Shown one piece after another: positions 1 through 12,979 of a stretch of 64,000 nt of DNA. A program made the translations under genes and the position numbers. Position 1 is the stretch's first letter. Each line of letters begins with the position of its first letter. Location of the stretch: positions 201,213,117 to 201,277,116 of the forward strand of contig CM077116.1 of the NCBI GenBank assembly GCA_039619475.1, given 5' to 3'. Below the pieces are notes generated by a model, which was given only the letters and a program-made list of their open reading frames with translations, was not told the DNA's origin and searched no databases. Source of the stretch: Icerya purchasi. Its lineage: Eukaryota; Arthropoda; Insecta; Hemiptera; Monophlebidae.

Positions 1-3000
1 AAAAAAATTTTTACGCTGCAAATCGCGCGAAAAATGCTCTATTTTTTAATTTAATTAAACTACACGTAAAAAATAATAATCCTAATGAGTAAGTTAAACA
101 AAGACAAATTTAAATCGGTGTAACATCGATTTTTTATCCACGCGTCTCACCTATTATTTCTGATTTATTGCTAACGTGACCGAAATATGTAAAAATTTAT
201 GAAGATATTAATAATATTGAACGAAGATTATAGAGTAGCTCAATTTTTTTTTTTTTAAACTTTATTACATTTTTTCATAAAGAATTTTTACCTATTCCAC
301 TTTCATCTGAAAATAATAATCATATTTCACGAATAGCGATGAAACAACTCGTTATTTTCGTTTAAAAGAAAAATATTCAAGAAAAAAATTTAAATTTCGT
401 AAGTTAACTAAATACCACTGGACTAATGGCGGCAGTTCATTTTTGCTGCAATTGTATTTCATTCAATTTATACAACCGCTGAAAGTCTAAACTACAAACC
501 TCTCTCGTTTGCAAACTGTACACACACGTATTTGAGAGTAATTTTAATTTACGTCATTAAAAATAAAAATCCCACCGAAAACCTTATTGACTACGAACAT
601 TTTAGATTACACGTATAGCGAATAATTTTAAATTATCGTTAAAAATTTCGAACTTTATTAATTAATTTCCTATAAAAAACACGCAATATATCGACTGAAA
701 TTATTTACAGCTCTAAATGTTACCGAATTCTGTAGAACGGTCTGACTGACATTTTCCTACACAAGTTTATAAATCAACTTTTCTTACGGAAGAACGAAAG
801 ATTAGGTTTTAATTTGGAAATAAATTTAAATGCAACGTCAATTAGTCTAAAGTGAAAAAATAAAATACAAAAAAAAAAAAAAAAAAAAAATATTAACTAT
901 TACCTAGCAAAAGATGGATCATTGCGGGGTCAGTTACTCGTACCTGTGATTTTCATGAAATTCGATGTAGCTAGTATTTGGTAATGCTGAAATAACTTTT
1001 GACCTTACGAATGTCATTTTCGCGATTTCACCACACCTTCCATTAGTCAACTTTTTCGATTTCAGCTATTAGTTCGCATAAGTAGATATTTTTTGGAATT
1101 ACGAGAACCGTTAGTTTTATGTCAGAATTAAATTTTTTTTCCACGCGCTGAAATTGATTTTGGTTCACGAACAGGGATGATGATAAAAAATTTTAAGCGC
1201 TCGATTTTTCGTTTGAAATTGTCGATTAGTTGCTCTGAAAACTAAATTCTGTTCGAAATTTTCACGTCGATAGTTTTAGCGAAAATTTTCAATGACACTT
1301 TCTGATAATTTAGTTGAGAGTTATTAGTGGAAACTTGCCTTTTCGTTTGTCGGTACGACGAGCCTTATCATAGTTGTTCTCTGTTGATTATGGAATAAGA
1401 AAGAAACACAAAACCGTAGTTGGTTACCGATTTTCTATATGGTTTTTACTATATCGCGATTATTGACGGAACGCTTTTTTTACATTGGCGACGATGTGCC
1501 CGAAACAGGCAAAAGAGGTTCAAAATAAAAAAAAAACAAAAAAAAAACAGCATGTTCCAAGTAAAAAGGTATATAACGAAAATAAGGAGAAAACTTCAAA
1601 ATTAATAACAGATGTGCCGGGAAAGTATTTATAATTTTAATGAATTCCTTCAATTGCGGTATTACGAATGGATAATGATCGTGATCGACCAAGAATTGTT
1701 CGCCAGTAGGGGAGTTAATATTTTTAATTAAAGTCATCTTAAGTATACCATGATTTTGGTAGAAGAAAAAAATATAGATTATATCCGACAAATCATTCGC
1801 GAAGAATAAAAATCAAATCAAATCATGTCTCTATTATTATTATTATTATTGTTATTATTATTAATATTTCGGATTACAATTCATATTCTTGCGCGAGTCG
1901 TGGTCTGTTATACAATAATAGGTAAAATTATGAACATGAAATTAAAGTTTATGCTAATAATACATAAAGTAAGAAGTTTCGGGCCTTGTACACACACTCA
2001 AAAAAAAAGAAAAAAAAAAAAGAAAAGAAAATCATAATAAAAAGAAATTGAAATGAGAAAAACGAAAGTCTCAAATAAGATTCTCGATTTCAAATAAAAT
2101 CCTTACCTAGTATCTTTATTTTATAACTTTAGAAACTTTCAAGTTGCTAACGGGAAGCTTTATTCATATCGTTCTAGAACAATTAATTGTTATCAGTAAA
2201 AACTTTGTAATCGCTAAAACTTGTAGAGTAATGTGTATTTTCATCGTGATAAAGAATATCGTATTTATTTCTGCAAGATGTTTTTCTATTATTATTGTGG
2301 TCTATTTAATGTTTCGATTTTGAACGTGTCAGCGATATTTATTTTAATGTGTAGAATAATTTCTCACAGAGTTACTGTCGGGAAAAGTTACCAGAAAAGT
2401 GTGATAAATGAATAACATACTTCTCTTCACCACAAATATATATATTTTTAAGTATAATTTAAACAATTTACGTCATAGCACAGCTGTGTGTGTCCATGAC
2501 TATAGAATGCAGGGTTGATAATTATTTACCGAAGAGCCCCTAACTAAAATCCTTAAAATAAAAATAAATAAAAAAAAAGAAGTTATATTTCGTTGCTTTG
2601 CCGCGTTCTCTTTCGCTATTTATATTGTAGAGTATGTAGCGATTGTTAAATTTCTAGAGTTCGTTAAATTCCGATCTCTTAAACGATTCCAAAAGCTGCC
2701 CAAGGTTTCTTCAAAATCTCTCTCCTTTAACAATAGCCGACATTTATAGAGTTGACGAAAACGGATGTTAATTATCAAATCTGGGTAATCAAATAGCAGG
2801 CAAAAAATTAACAGCAGCAGCTGTTGATGGCTCATTCCAAAGTTCTCAGCAGAGATCTGTTGTTCTTCATAAAGTCGAGTTCCCTTTGGTATAATTTCTT
2901 ATAAGTTAAATAATAACAACTCTTATTGTTTCACCAATGCACCCTAGTTTGTTTCTGTCTCAGATATGAAAGTTAATATTTGTAAATTCATGATATGTCG

Positions 3001-3100
3001 GTTGCGATTTGGGATCAACAGATTATCAGATTCTCTATGTATAAGCAATTAGTTTGTTTCCCTTTTATCATCATCCCAACGATTAAAGCGGAATATGTAG
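1..3100. other. AT-rich stretch without recognised gene
   Basis: Open reading frames here are short, low-complexity (poly-Leu, poly-Lys) and resemble no family I know. Homopolymer A tracts (about 871-890) and a TTA-rich run (about 1835-1862) are present. Most likely intergenic or intronic DNA. Confidence 0.6.
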
Positions 3101-3107
3101 GCTACTT

Positions 3108-3560
3108 ATTTATTTATTTATTTTTAATGTACTCAGTATCGTAAAAAGTGTTACATGATTCGCGCTGACTTACATAGCACTGGATAGGCATATTCTGCGA
3201 CAGACAATGAGTTACATAATGCTTGAGCCGATACCCGGACAGGACCGTGAAAGTATTCGGTTAAATTTTGAATAATCCGTTCGTCATTGCCGTCGAATAA
3301 CGCGTGTTTTTCTCATCAATAGCACAACACGCTCTAAATCTGCCGCGGATAAAATTTTATAGTTTTTGTATTTAAATATGCGTGTGAATTACTTTTGCTG
3401 TTATTTCAGCCTGTTTCGGTAGATGGCACTCTGAGAGCGTATGTGTCCATTTGTATTTCAAAAAGTATCCGCTTAAAGAACTTCGCACAACGCTGAATCT
3501 TCTACTTCAGTGTAGTTTTATATCCTGGCTCACACTGGATGCTGGCCGTGTAATCTTCAG
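3108..3560 (-). repeat. possible 3' end of a retroelement with TAAA-type tail
   Basis: Read on the minus strand, this segment ends in a run of TAAA repeats (3108-3127), the kind of tail seen on the Jockey relic ending near 32.93 kb and the relic near 59.98 kb. No coding similarity was recognised upstream. Retroelement origin is inferred only from the tail, and the segment could be unrelated sequence next to a microsatellite. Confidence 0.2.
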
Positions 3561-6500
3561 CAGTTAGTAATACACTTTTACGAAAGGAATAAAAATAAAA
3601 TCGGAATTAGCAGTAGCCGGGCGAATAATTCAAATTTCGGATCTGTATTGGACCGCGTGCCACCGTACACACCGGCCAACAGAGATATTTTTTGTAGAAT
3701 TATTAATGAGCGGGTTAGGGAAGATTTATGGGCATATAATTGGTCTGGATATGTGGCGTCTTTCAACCAAAACCGTCTCTCTCATTTTCCTTCCTTCACC
3801 TTCTGTTATTATTAGTATTTTTAATCGTGTATCCAGCGCGTGTTATGGTTCAGATTTTAATTTTATCTTTCAGCAAGTCGCATCGGTTTAATGAGCATCA
3901 TTATTCAAAACAGATGTGTGGTCGCGGCGGTTACAGCATCCTGGCCAACGAGGAAAACCACGTACTTCCGTTAACAAGTTCATATATCAATGTGCGCGCG
4001 CACTCCGATCATCGCACTAGCAGATCTCCTACCCCGGCTATTTCGACGGAGAAATAATTAATCCATAACCTCTCTTCCGGTGGCAAACTTTAAAAATTTT
4101 CTAAATCGCAGAGCTTCCGAAAATTCAAAAGAAAATCCGTAACTCACTAATTTCGAAGACGAATGTGATAAGTAAAAGTAAATTAAAAAGAAGAAAAAAG
4201 ACGAAATTCCTAGTCGTATTATCTCGAACGACAATGATGCCAATTCGACAGTGCGTTCGATGTTAGTTTCGTATGTTACTCTTTTCGTTTAGAACAAACC
4301 ATCAACTGAGATTATTACGGAGTTTACACGTAGCTGAAATAAAAACGATTTACTGCCTAGCAGCGGCTCTATAAATGATATTAGCGCGTTGAAGGGAAAA
4401 AAAAAAAAAAAAAAAAAAAAAAACTTACCGGCTATGGTGTTTAAAAACATCAAATATTCAAAATTCGATATTTCTCTTCGTTGCCACTTTTGAGTCATGT
4501 TCGAGTTCCTCATTAGTTGGCGTGGGGACATCATCGAAGCGCGTCTGTAAGCAAAAAAAGTACATAAAAATTACGTGTTTAATGCATACAAAATCTACAT
4601 GCTTCTATGAAGTTTCTGTCGAGAAAACTTTTTTATTTAACTAAATTTAGAAAGTCGTCACATTTCGCAGTTTGAAATAATGAGACTAATAATAATATTT
4701 TTTTTTTTTTTTCCATAATTTTTACGTTTCTACCGAGGTAAATCTCACCTCGAAAGATCCCCCTATAAAACGTACTGAGTGCATAGATTAAAACTATTCG
4801 ATCGAATAATATTCAGACAATTGCATGGGATAGCGAACGAAAATTATTTACAACTATAACCAGCACACACAATGCGAGGGAAATATAATCTGTTTTAGAG
4901 AAATTGAATTACAAAAATCAAAAAACTATTCCTTTTTGGATACGAAAAGAAATAACATTATTTGAGGGAATTTATTAAAGTTAGTCAAAGTGTTAAATAC
5001 CTATTTAGATTTTTTATTACAACTATAGCTTAACTAAAGATTTCCTCCCGGCCACGAACAGAATTTCTAATTCACGCGAGAGATATAAGCGTTTTTCAAA
5101 ACTTAAACGTTAAAATACGGAGTTGTTTTTTTCAAAAAATCATAAATTCGAGTTATCTTAAAAACTACTGATTTTCGGTTAAGCATATACCGAGTAGTTG
5201 AATTTGTCGTATTTTAACAACTCACCCCTCTCACAATAATCCTCTATAACGGCCTTGTCACTTTTAAGCCGGGCTGAAAAATCATGTAACGTTTCTGCGT
5301 CCATTATATACACGTAAGGTTTAAAAATTACACGCTCGAAATTAAAATCGGCTCTCTTCAGAGAAAACTACCGCGTCGAAAATCGAAATAAGTTAATAAT
5401 TTAAATTAGACAACCGTCGTTGCGATAATTAAAAAAATTTACAAGTACCTGGTCTCTAGCTACATCAAAAACCGTTATGTATTCTCAAATTATAATTTAA
5501 CTAATAAATTCGATAAATTACGTAAAAAAGTTTACGATCCGGTTCCGAAAAGTCAGCTCGGGGAATTACCTTTCACGGAATATTTTGGATTCAGATTAAT
5601 TGTCGTCTACGGTAGTTTTTAAAAGGAATTTTAATCGGCGCGGAATTTCAATGAAATATCGCAATTATGTAATATAATCGCGAATTTGTTCGCCATTTGC
5701 CGCTTAAAAGCGGTAAATATTCATTCTAACCCAATTTTAACCGACACCAGTTAGTTTTCGTCATAAATGATTGCAATGTAATCTGCGACCGGAACACAAG
5801 TTCCGTGAGTTTAAAATATCTGGACAGGATTTATCGTACAAAGTATTACTGCAGCAGCCAAGATTGTCGCCATTAAGAGTCTAAAATTTGTAGAGCTCTC
5901 TTTCGCCTTTGCAGGAATTTCCGGTATTATCAATTTACTTAAGGAAACTCGCTTTAATATTTTAGCGAAAGTTCAGTTTTCCAGGTAACGTGGAATATTA
6001 CAAATTCGATAAGCGATTGAGTTTTTATTTATTACACCTTCCGACTTTCTCAATGTACAACAGACCGGCGGATTGGTCGAATTATAAAATGGTAACAATC
6101 AGATCTTTTCGCATATAACAACTGTCGCCCCATATCCTGATTTCAATACATTGGTAGTGCGGTTAATTTTACCGGTAGATATATTCGTTACTATCGTGTG
6201 GAGGCTGCGCGCTGGACACTCCGAGATAGTTCCTAATACAGGATAATATCATTTAAGTTTGTAGAACCTATTATCCGCATTAACTATTTTTTAAATCAGT
6301 CTGATAATAGGAGAATTTAAAAATGTTATAAACGATGTGGTAAAAGCATCTTGTACTTTTTTTTTATTTATTTCTGATGATAGATAATTTTTTTACGCCT
6401 TTTAAATTCACTATTGAAAATTAGATTATTTTGTATAATTTTTAATTTCGATCGAGTTTAATTTACGTAGTTAAGTATTATTTAAATGATATTTTTAATA

Positions 6501-6720
6501 ATTTCGTTAGTTTCATTTAATAGAATTCGTAGTTGTTATTAGCAAATGAGATCGATTTAGTTTAGGCCTAAAACGACATCGCATATTGCTGCAGATAAAA
6601 ATCGTAACAATTTAAACAATGCAAGCAGCATTTAACAGTAATAATAAGCACTTGTAAATGAACTTGAGCTTTCTGAGATTCCCAATTTTTATTTATTTCA
6701 AGGAAAAACCTATGTAAAAA
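3561..6720. other. AT-rich stretch without recognised gene
   Basis: No protein similarity was recognised in any frame. A 25-base A run lies at about 4399-4423 and a T run at about 4700-4712. Nothing else supports a feature. Confidence 0.6.
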
Positions 6721-6804
6721 CACCAACACACACACATATATATATATACATATATATACATATACGCATAAGTACCAAGAATTATTAAATGAAACGCACA
6801 ATTT

Positions 6805-7400
6805 TGGTTTAATTGTTAATATTTATTTCGTCGCCTTCAAAATAATCCCCATGATGCAACATATATGTGCCAACGTTTTTTCCAGTCCTCAAAACACTTT
6901 TTATAAGCATTTCCGGTATAACCCTTTCATCGATTTTTTTTTTTTTTTTTTTTTTTTTAATGGGATCGATTGGCATAAAACGGGTACCACGGAGTGGCAA
7001 TTTCAGTTTCGGGAATGAAAAGTCTTACGGGTGTCAAATCTGGTGAATACGATGGTTGATCACTGGTATTTGTCGTCGCGGTTTTGCCTTTAAATTCACG
7101 TACTTTTGCTGCTCTGTGAGTGGCGCATTATCATCGATCAGCTATTTTGGAACACGAGCCGAGTAGCGACGCGTCTTATGCCTAAATTATTCACCAAAAT
7201 CGTACAAACGGATTCATGAGAGATCTTAAGGTCGCGTGCTATCTCTCTTAAGTTAGAACAGCGATTATCGAGCATAATTTCTTTCACTTTTCGATATTTT
7301 CGTCCGTTGAAAAGGTAAAAGTTCGTCCTGAACGAGGGATCCCCGCCCTCCATGAACGCTTTATACCACTCGTAGACTCTTGTTTTTGATAATACTAATT
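6805..7400 (-). pseudogene. mariner transposase relic, internally deleted
   Basis: Two blocks of mariner transposase lie in order on the minus strand. The N-terminal block (7400 down to about 7145) has the helix-turn-helix part: RVYEWYKAF, then KVKEIMLDN, REIARDLKIS and LGIRRVA. The C-terminal block (7140 down to 6805) has DDNAP, a PSYSPDLTP segment holding the region of the third catalytic aspartate, then LPLRGTRF and a tail like the family's GDYFEGDEINI. The middle third, with the first catalytic aspartate, is missing, so this is a deletion derivative. Frames change several times, and a pure T tract of more than 20 bases (about 6937-6958) interrupts the C-terminal block. A full-length mariner transposase is about 345 residues; fewer than 200 are left. 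It cannot be active. The family call is firm, the exact ends are not. Confidence 0.85.
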
Positions 7401-7686
7401 CACAATAAACCGTTTATAATATAATTTTAGCGAGACTGCGAACGAAATTCTGTTCACAATACATAATTTAATGCAAGCCCTTTGTTCAACCATTTGATTC
7501 ATTGTAAAAATCGTAACGCACTACTAACTAGGGTCTACTGATTCAACCAGCTGCTGTAGAGAAAATGTTGGACAGTTCGCGCTCATATTAGGTACTAGCA
7601 ACTTGAAGAAAAAATATAATTTTTTGAAAATCATTTAAGTGACTAATTTTCGGTATTTTTTTGACACAATGTGTATATACCTATAT

Positions 7687-7903
7687 ATTAATTACAACGT
7701 AATTCTTAGGATACCCCCTATTAGAAAAAATGTCCCAATTTTATGTAATATTTGTTATATTTTATAGGATTTTTATGATTATGTCATTATATTCAAATGG
7801 ACCGATTTAGAATTCATTTTATACAAAGTATAGAAGAGAAAGATACAGAAAGTTAAGCAAGAGTGGTCAGGAGGCACAGCCCCTTGCGAGGCCAAAATGG
7901 CCG
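7687..7903 (+). repeat. dispersed repeat family X, copy 1
   Basis: One of three copies (others at 28411-28741 and 56872-57140). It begins with ATTAATTACAACGTAATTC, contains one copy of an approximately 30-nt unit (AAAAAATG...CAATTTTATGTAA), and ends in CCCCTTGCGAGGCC followed by a GGCC-AAAAT-GGCC hairpin (7890-7902). It is followed by an A-rich (AAAT)n tail. No coding capacity. The structure (hairpin plus A-rich or AT-rich flank) suggests a non-autonomous retroelement, but I do not know the family name. Confidence 0.7.
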
Positions 7904-8899
7904 ATAAAACAAATAAATAAATAAAATAAAAAACAAAACTGTCTTGGAAAATTTTCGTAATACGAATAAATTATCGGTAAAAAGCCACTAAAAACTTCGT
8001 TAAAATGCAGTTTTAACTATAATGAAATAATTATTGCAAGTATGGGGATAAGAAAAAATTTAAAACGATTTCTATGCATGTAGACAGAAGCGGTTGTCGA
8101 AATTTCGTAATAATCAATACACGGTTCTATACGGAATAAAGTGACAAGTATGCAGATTACTCAAATTGTATTCTAATTAAAATGCAACGAAGGGAATTTA
8201 TTTACCTTTCGTAAAATCGCTACACACTTTTTTCAATTAATTTTTATTACGCAGTAGTCAAACACTTTTTTCTTCCCTATCCGTTTTTTCCCGGTAACAA
8301 CTCACGTATGTTTTTGTTGAGATTTTTATCTTTACATTTCAAAAAGTCTTTAATATTCGAAATCGTCCTTACATCAGTAGATACCGATTTTAATTTGTAC
8401 ATCAAGCGCACGAAAAAGCACACACATACACACACACACGCACATCGGAAACGAAAATTAAAAAGAGTACCTAGTTTGCGGTAACCCATATTTTATCCCG
8501 ACTCCAACTCGGGGTAAAGCTTTAATGACCCGTTTGACTGTATTCTGATCAGGAAATGCGAACATAATCGAAGCTGCAATAGAAATAACATAAAATATAT
8601 TAGTATCAAATTTTAATTAAAATAATAATAATTAAATTAAATCGAATCAAACTGAATCATTTGATTATTATTATCATCGTTATAAATACCACAAGTACGC
8701 TATTTAGCGCGAGTAGTGGAAACAAAACTTTAAAAAATTATATAATGATTCGCAAAATCTAGTCTGAAAAAAAAGCAAAGAATACCGATACAAAAAAAAA
8801 ATAAACCTCGAGCAATGATAAATTTAAATTAAAGAAAATTGATAAGAATTTGTAAAATCCATTCTGAAAATATATAGAGAAAATTAATACAAAATAATA

Positions 8900-9265
8900 A
8901 CAAAATATAAATTGGTCACCGAGAAAAGCCCTTTTATTTTAACGGGATAATTTCCAGATACCATACTTTTTTTTACTGAATTTTTATTATAATAATTGTA
9001 TTTTCGGATTTTACCGAAATTATGTCGAAATCTGTTTAACAAAAAAACCCCAAAAAAACGGAAAAACCCGTGGGATCCAACGCCCGATCATTTTTTCGTC
9101 CTTTTATTTTAACGGGATAATATATAGCCTACGTCCACCCTGAAAGTCTATTCTAGATATTGGTGAAAGAATTTTTGAAATCGGATGAGTAGTTTCGAAG
9201 ATTATCTCCTACATCGAAACTTACAAACATTACCTCTTTATATATATTAGTATAGATATTGATCT
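8900..9265 (+). mobile_element. RTE-like retroelement 3' tail / short non-autonomous repeat
   Basis: The segment 9090-9260 has the wording common to insect RTE-type 3' ends: a stretch like 'aaatcggatgagtagtttcg', then ACCTCTTTATATATATTAGTATAGAT. Within the region the string CCTTTTATTTTAACGGGATAA occurs twice (8930s and about 9100), suggesting a partial duplication. No reading frame remains. Recognition rests on memory of this widespread 3'-end pattern. Confidence 0.4.
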
Positions 9266-9580
9266 ATTTTTTGTCATTGTGACCATTATTTAATGTTTTT
9301 ATTTCATTTTATTTTTTAACATTATCTGTAAAACTCATGATATATAAAAAGTAACCATAAGAGTAATACTTAATTATGATCTCTTTGATCGTAGGGTGAT
9401 TTTTACGAAACTATAAATATAAATAAATAAAGCTGTCTTTTACAGTTACTTTATGTTACAATTTGTTACACGAACATTTTCACTATTCAGAAAGAAATAA
9501 CATTTTAAAATTCATGAATATATATATATATCTTGAAATAGGCAAAACCAGTAGGACATTTTTATCTATATACATAGATA

Positions 9581-10297
9581 TCTAAAAGAAAGTCGGGTTA
9601 GTTACACCACTTATAACTCAAGAACGGCGCTGGACCGATTTTTATGATCCTTGGTTTGTTGGATTTGTTTCCGTTCCGAACAGCAGAGTAAGAAAATTTA
9701 AAAAAATGTATGAAGAAAATTCATTTGTTTTTTGCTGTTTTTAAAAGTGGAGTTCACACAATTTTTTAACCGTAATTTTGGAATTTTATTAAAGGGCTTC
9801 TGTGTTCTGTTTTATATTTTGAATTTCGCTTCTAATGACTTTTCTGGTGATGAGTTATGAATTTTTTATAGGTGATTCTTGAGGTCGTTCTAAATTTTAT
9901 ATTATATATTCTAGACGGTTTCTTGCCGTCCAGGGTAATCGATCAGCTTAAAGTTGTAAATTGCCATAGGTAGAAGTTGAATTGTAATTTATGATCCAAT
10001 TCTGATAAGTCAAACCGTTTCTGAGCTATTGTATAATTGAATATTTTTGTCGTTTGTGAACTATCTTATTGGGTTATACTGATTTTTGTTATTAAGGCGA
10101 ATAATGCCTTGCTGCCACATGAATTATATTCATTTTAATGTAATAAAGTACTTTTCATTTTGATTTTTGTACATTTATTGAACTTAATTCATTTTGAGTA
10201 TTCATTTTATCTTAATAAAAAACTGAATTTAATTCAGCTAATAAGTTAACACAACATTTATTTTCTAAGGCGGTGCGAAGTTCGCCGGGTCAACTAG
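9581..10297 (+). mobile_element. non-autonomous Helitron, copy 1 (complete)
   Basis: Begins with TC (TCTAAAAGAAAGTCGGGTTA), followed shortly by the insect-Helitron phrase 'ataactcaagaacggcgct'. It ends in CTAG (10294-10297) preceded by a hairpin-forming GGCG...CGCC segment (10269-10286). The bases just outside are A (9580) and T (10298), matching Helitron insertion between A and T. Length is about 717 bp with no coding capacity, so a Rep/helicase supplied elsewhere would be needed. The 3' 440 bp reappear at 27689-28359, which confirms a mobile unit. Confidence 0.8.
10269..10286 (+). other. Helitron 3' terminal hairpin
   Basis: GGCG and CGCC pair around a 10-nt loop, 7 nt before the terminal CTAG. 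This is the canonical 3' end signal of Helitrons. The matching hairpin of the second copy is at 28331-28348 with a G-to-A change in the loop. Confidence 0.7.
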
Positions 10298-10319
10298 TGT
10301 ATATATATATATATATATT

Positions 10320-12960
10320 TATGAAATACATTTATATCATCGTGGTTTTTAAAGTTAGCGGTACTTACTTGATTTAATCCGTTCACATTTAATTCAGTTA
10401 ATTACGTTTATTTATATAAATAACAGTATATAACGATTTATAGCGCTTGATTGAAATAATATTACGTCTTAACATTATTCTCTTTAACCAATAGAGCTAC
10501 AGAACTTTATAGAGTATAGCAGACCGTCAAGTTTTCTCCATTTCAATAATTTCTCATTCGATTATCGTTCGAAAATATTTAACACCAGGACAAATGATTC
10601 TTTAATTATTAGAAATTAAATTGATCAGTGGTAGTTTCATATGAGTATCGGAGAGTACCCACTGACTGATCATCAAATAAAGTTAAAAAATGAAGTCCCC
10701 TCAAAGGTATACTTCCTTTGCAGGCAAAATCATATAGAATATAAACAATCTAACAGCTATCATGTTAGTTAAACAGACTGTTAACAGATGGCGCCTCCTT
10801 CAAAATAAGAAAAGTTTTTTAAGATATTTACTTATTTTTCGTTATTAGAGGGAAAAATAATCTTCAAAATGTCGCATCGAACATTAATTCTGATACGGTA
10901 TTAAGGGAGCTATTTCATACCGACAAAAAAACACCTTTGAAAAATAATATATAAATAGATTTGTCAAAGCAGATAATAAAATGAAGCGAGATAATGTAGT
11001 AACTTACGATATACATACGGTTAAATTACAGTATTTATATAAGTGTTTAATTAGCAATATATAATTACAGTTTATAAATGATGAATATAGCACACGTCGT
11101 TAGAATTGATTGCGCCAAAATGATTTATTGAAAACATTTACATTTTTAACATTTTATACAAACTGGTTACAAGTTACAAGGAACCATATAAAGCATCTAT
11201 ATTTTAGAATGATATTATTTGGCACTTGCGCGATACCATCACTTATTAAATAAGTATCTAAACTCCTTTTCGTCTTTAAATTGGAGTTTTATAGAGGATT
11301 TCATATATAATATTACCATCTTTACCAATGAGCTGAAATATCCTACGTTTTAGATAATGTAATTGTTTTAAATTTCGCTACAATTTCAAAAGTACATTAG
11401 TCGTAAGAGAACCAGGGTTGACGATTAAGAGACTGACATGATCGGTATAAATGATTCCCCCCCCCCCCCCCCCCCCAAAAAAATACTCTCAAATAATGAA
11501 AATTCAGCTTCCTTAATTTTCGTTCCTAATAACTTGCGCAATATCAATCTGCACAAGTTTAAACTTAAATATTTAACATCATAAGCTTTCGCTACAGTTG
11601 TGCCCGTTATTTATCTTATCTTTATCCGATCTCATTAATACACTACGGCCAGTAAGGCTACATGACGTGAATTTTGTTTTCTAAACCGCAAGTCTATTTT
11701 TAATAAATCAATTTAGTAATATGTTAACTCCATTTTGAGCGCGTTATTGCGAGATGTTAATACAAAATGAGTTCATAACAAGCACAGGGTCGTCATCAGC
11801 GTAGTATCTTTTGAGATCACAGAGAACTCATTTAGATACATTAAGAATAAAATCGGACCTAAAGTTCTACAATACCATGCACTTTACTTATTTGAGTTTC
11901 ATTTTTTAAACAGATAAAACTAATCTAGACAGTAGAAAGATTTTAATATATGTATATTACCAGATAGTAACAATATTAACAGAAGCTGCGGAGAAATAAA
12001 TAAGTATCGCAAAACTAAAAGAACAGATAGAACAAAAACGTTTTTACTACAGTTAAAAGAATCCGCAAATTGGAAATACGTTGAAATTATACCGTAAAAA
12101 TTTAGTGTCCAAATTTTGACACCGAAATACCGAAATATAATAATACGCAAAAATTAGTAATACTCCGTCACTAATTTTCTCAATCTACTAGAAGATGGAA
12201 AAATATATCTCGCCAAACAGATAAAACTAGCAAAACTACGTCTCTCAGACATTAGTGATAATCGTACAATAAGACCAAAAATATTGCATTTATGTGAGTT
12301 CTCGAAAACGGTTCTAACAACGATTTTGACAGGTTTTTTAGCGGTTTAGATAAAAGCATCGGTTGGGGTTTTTACTGACAAGAGAATTCTACGAAAAATC
12401 AGAAATTTTAAAAGATATATCAAAAAATAAAAACAAATATTCCTAAACCAAAAATATTATTATAAATTATCGTCCGTATAATTCTAATATGTCGTCGTCC
12501 TACGGCAATTAGCATAATATTTAAATCTATCGCGTAAAGCGTAAATAAATACGTTTCATTACGAAACAAAAAGATATTATCCTCGTAGATATTACACCTC
12601 TATTCAATTACCATAATTTACGATTTCTGGCTTAAGAATTTCTGATAGATTTCATTTCATTCGCATATTTTTCTCTTACAAATGAGTAGGATGATATCTT
12701 TCAGTAAAAAAAAAAATGAAATAAAATGAAAATACACAGCTCGTGCTAATTTGTAATAACATTTCTACTTGTTATTTTGTTTTAGACTGATAAATTTCAT
12801 ATTTACGACGTGAAATAGAGAAACTTCGCGATATGAAATAATAATTTAGGAAATTCACCTGGCGTTTTAGATATTACGCGAAGCTAAAATACGCCTTCGA
12901 AATTTAAAAATAGGGCACCACCGTACGAAAAATTACAACTTCTGTATTGCGTTATTTTGT
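10320..12960. other. AT-rich stretch without recognised gene
   Basis: No coding similarity found. An uninterrupted C run of about 20 bases lies at 11457-11476, unusual in so AT-rich a region. Otherwise there is only low-complexity sequence. Confidence 0.55.
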
Positions 12961-12979
12961 TCTATTTCTAAATGTGTTT

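Noticed and set aside
1825..2037. Plus-strand frame with poly-Leu and poly-Lys
   Set aside because: It is a translation of TTA and AAA low-complexity sequence with no recognisable domain.
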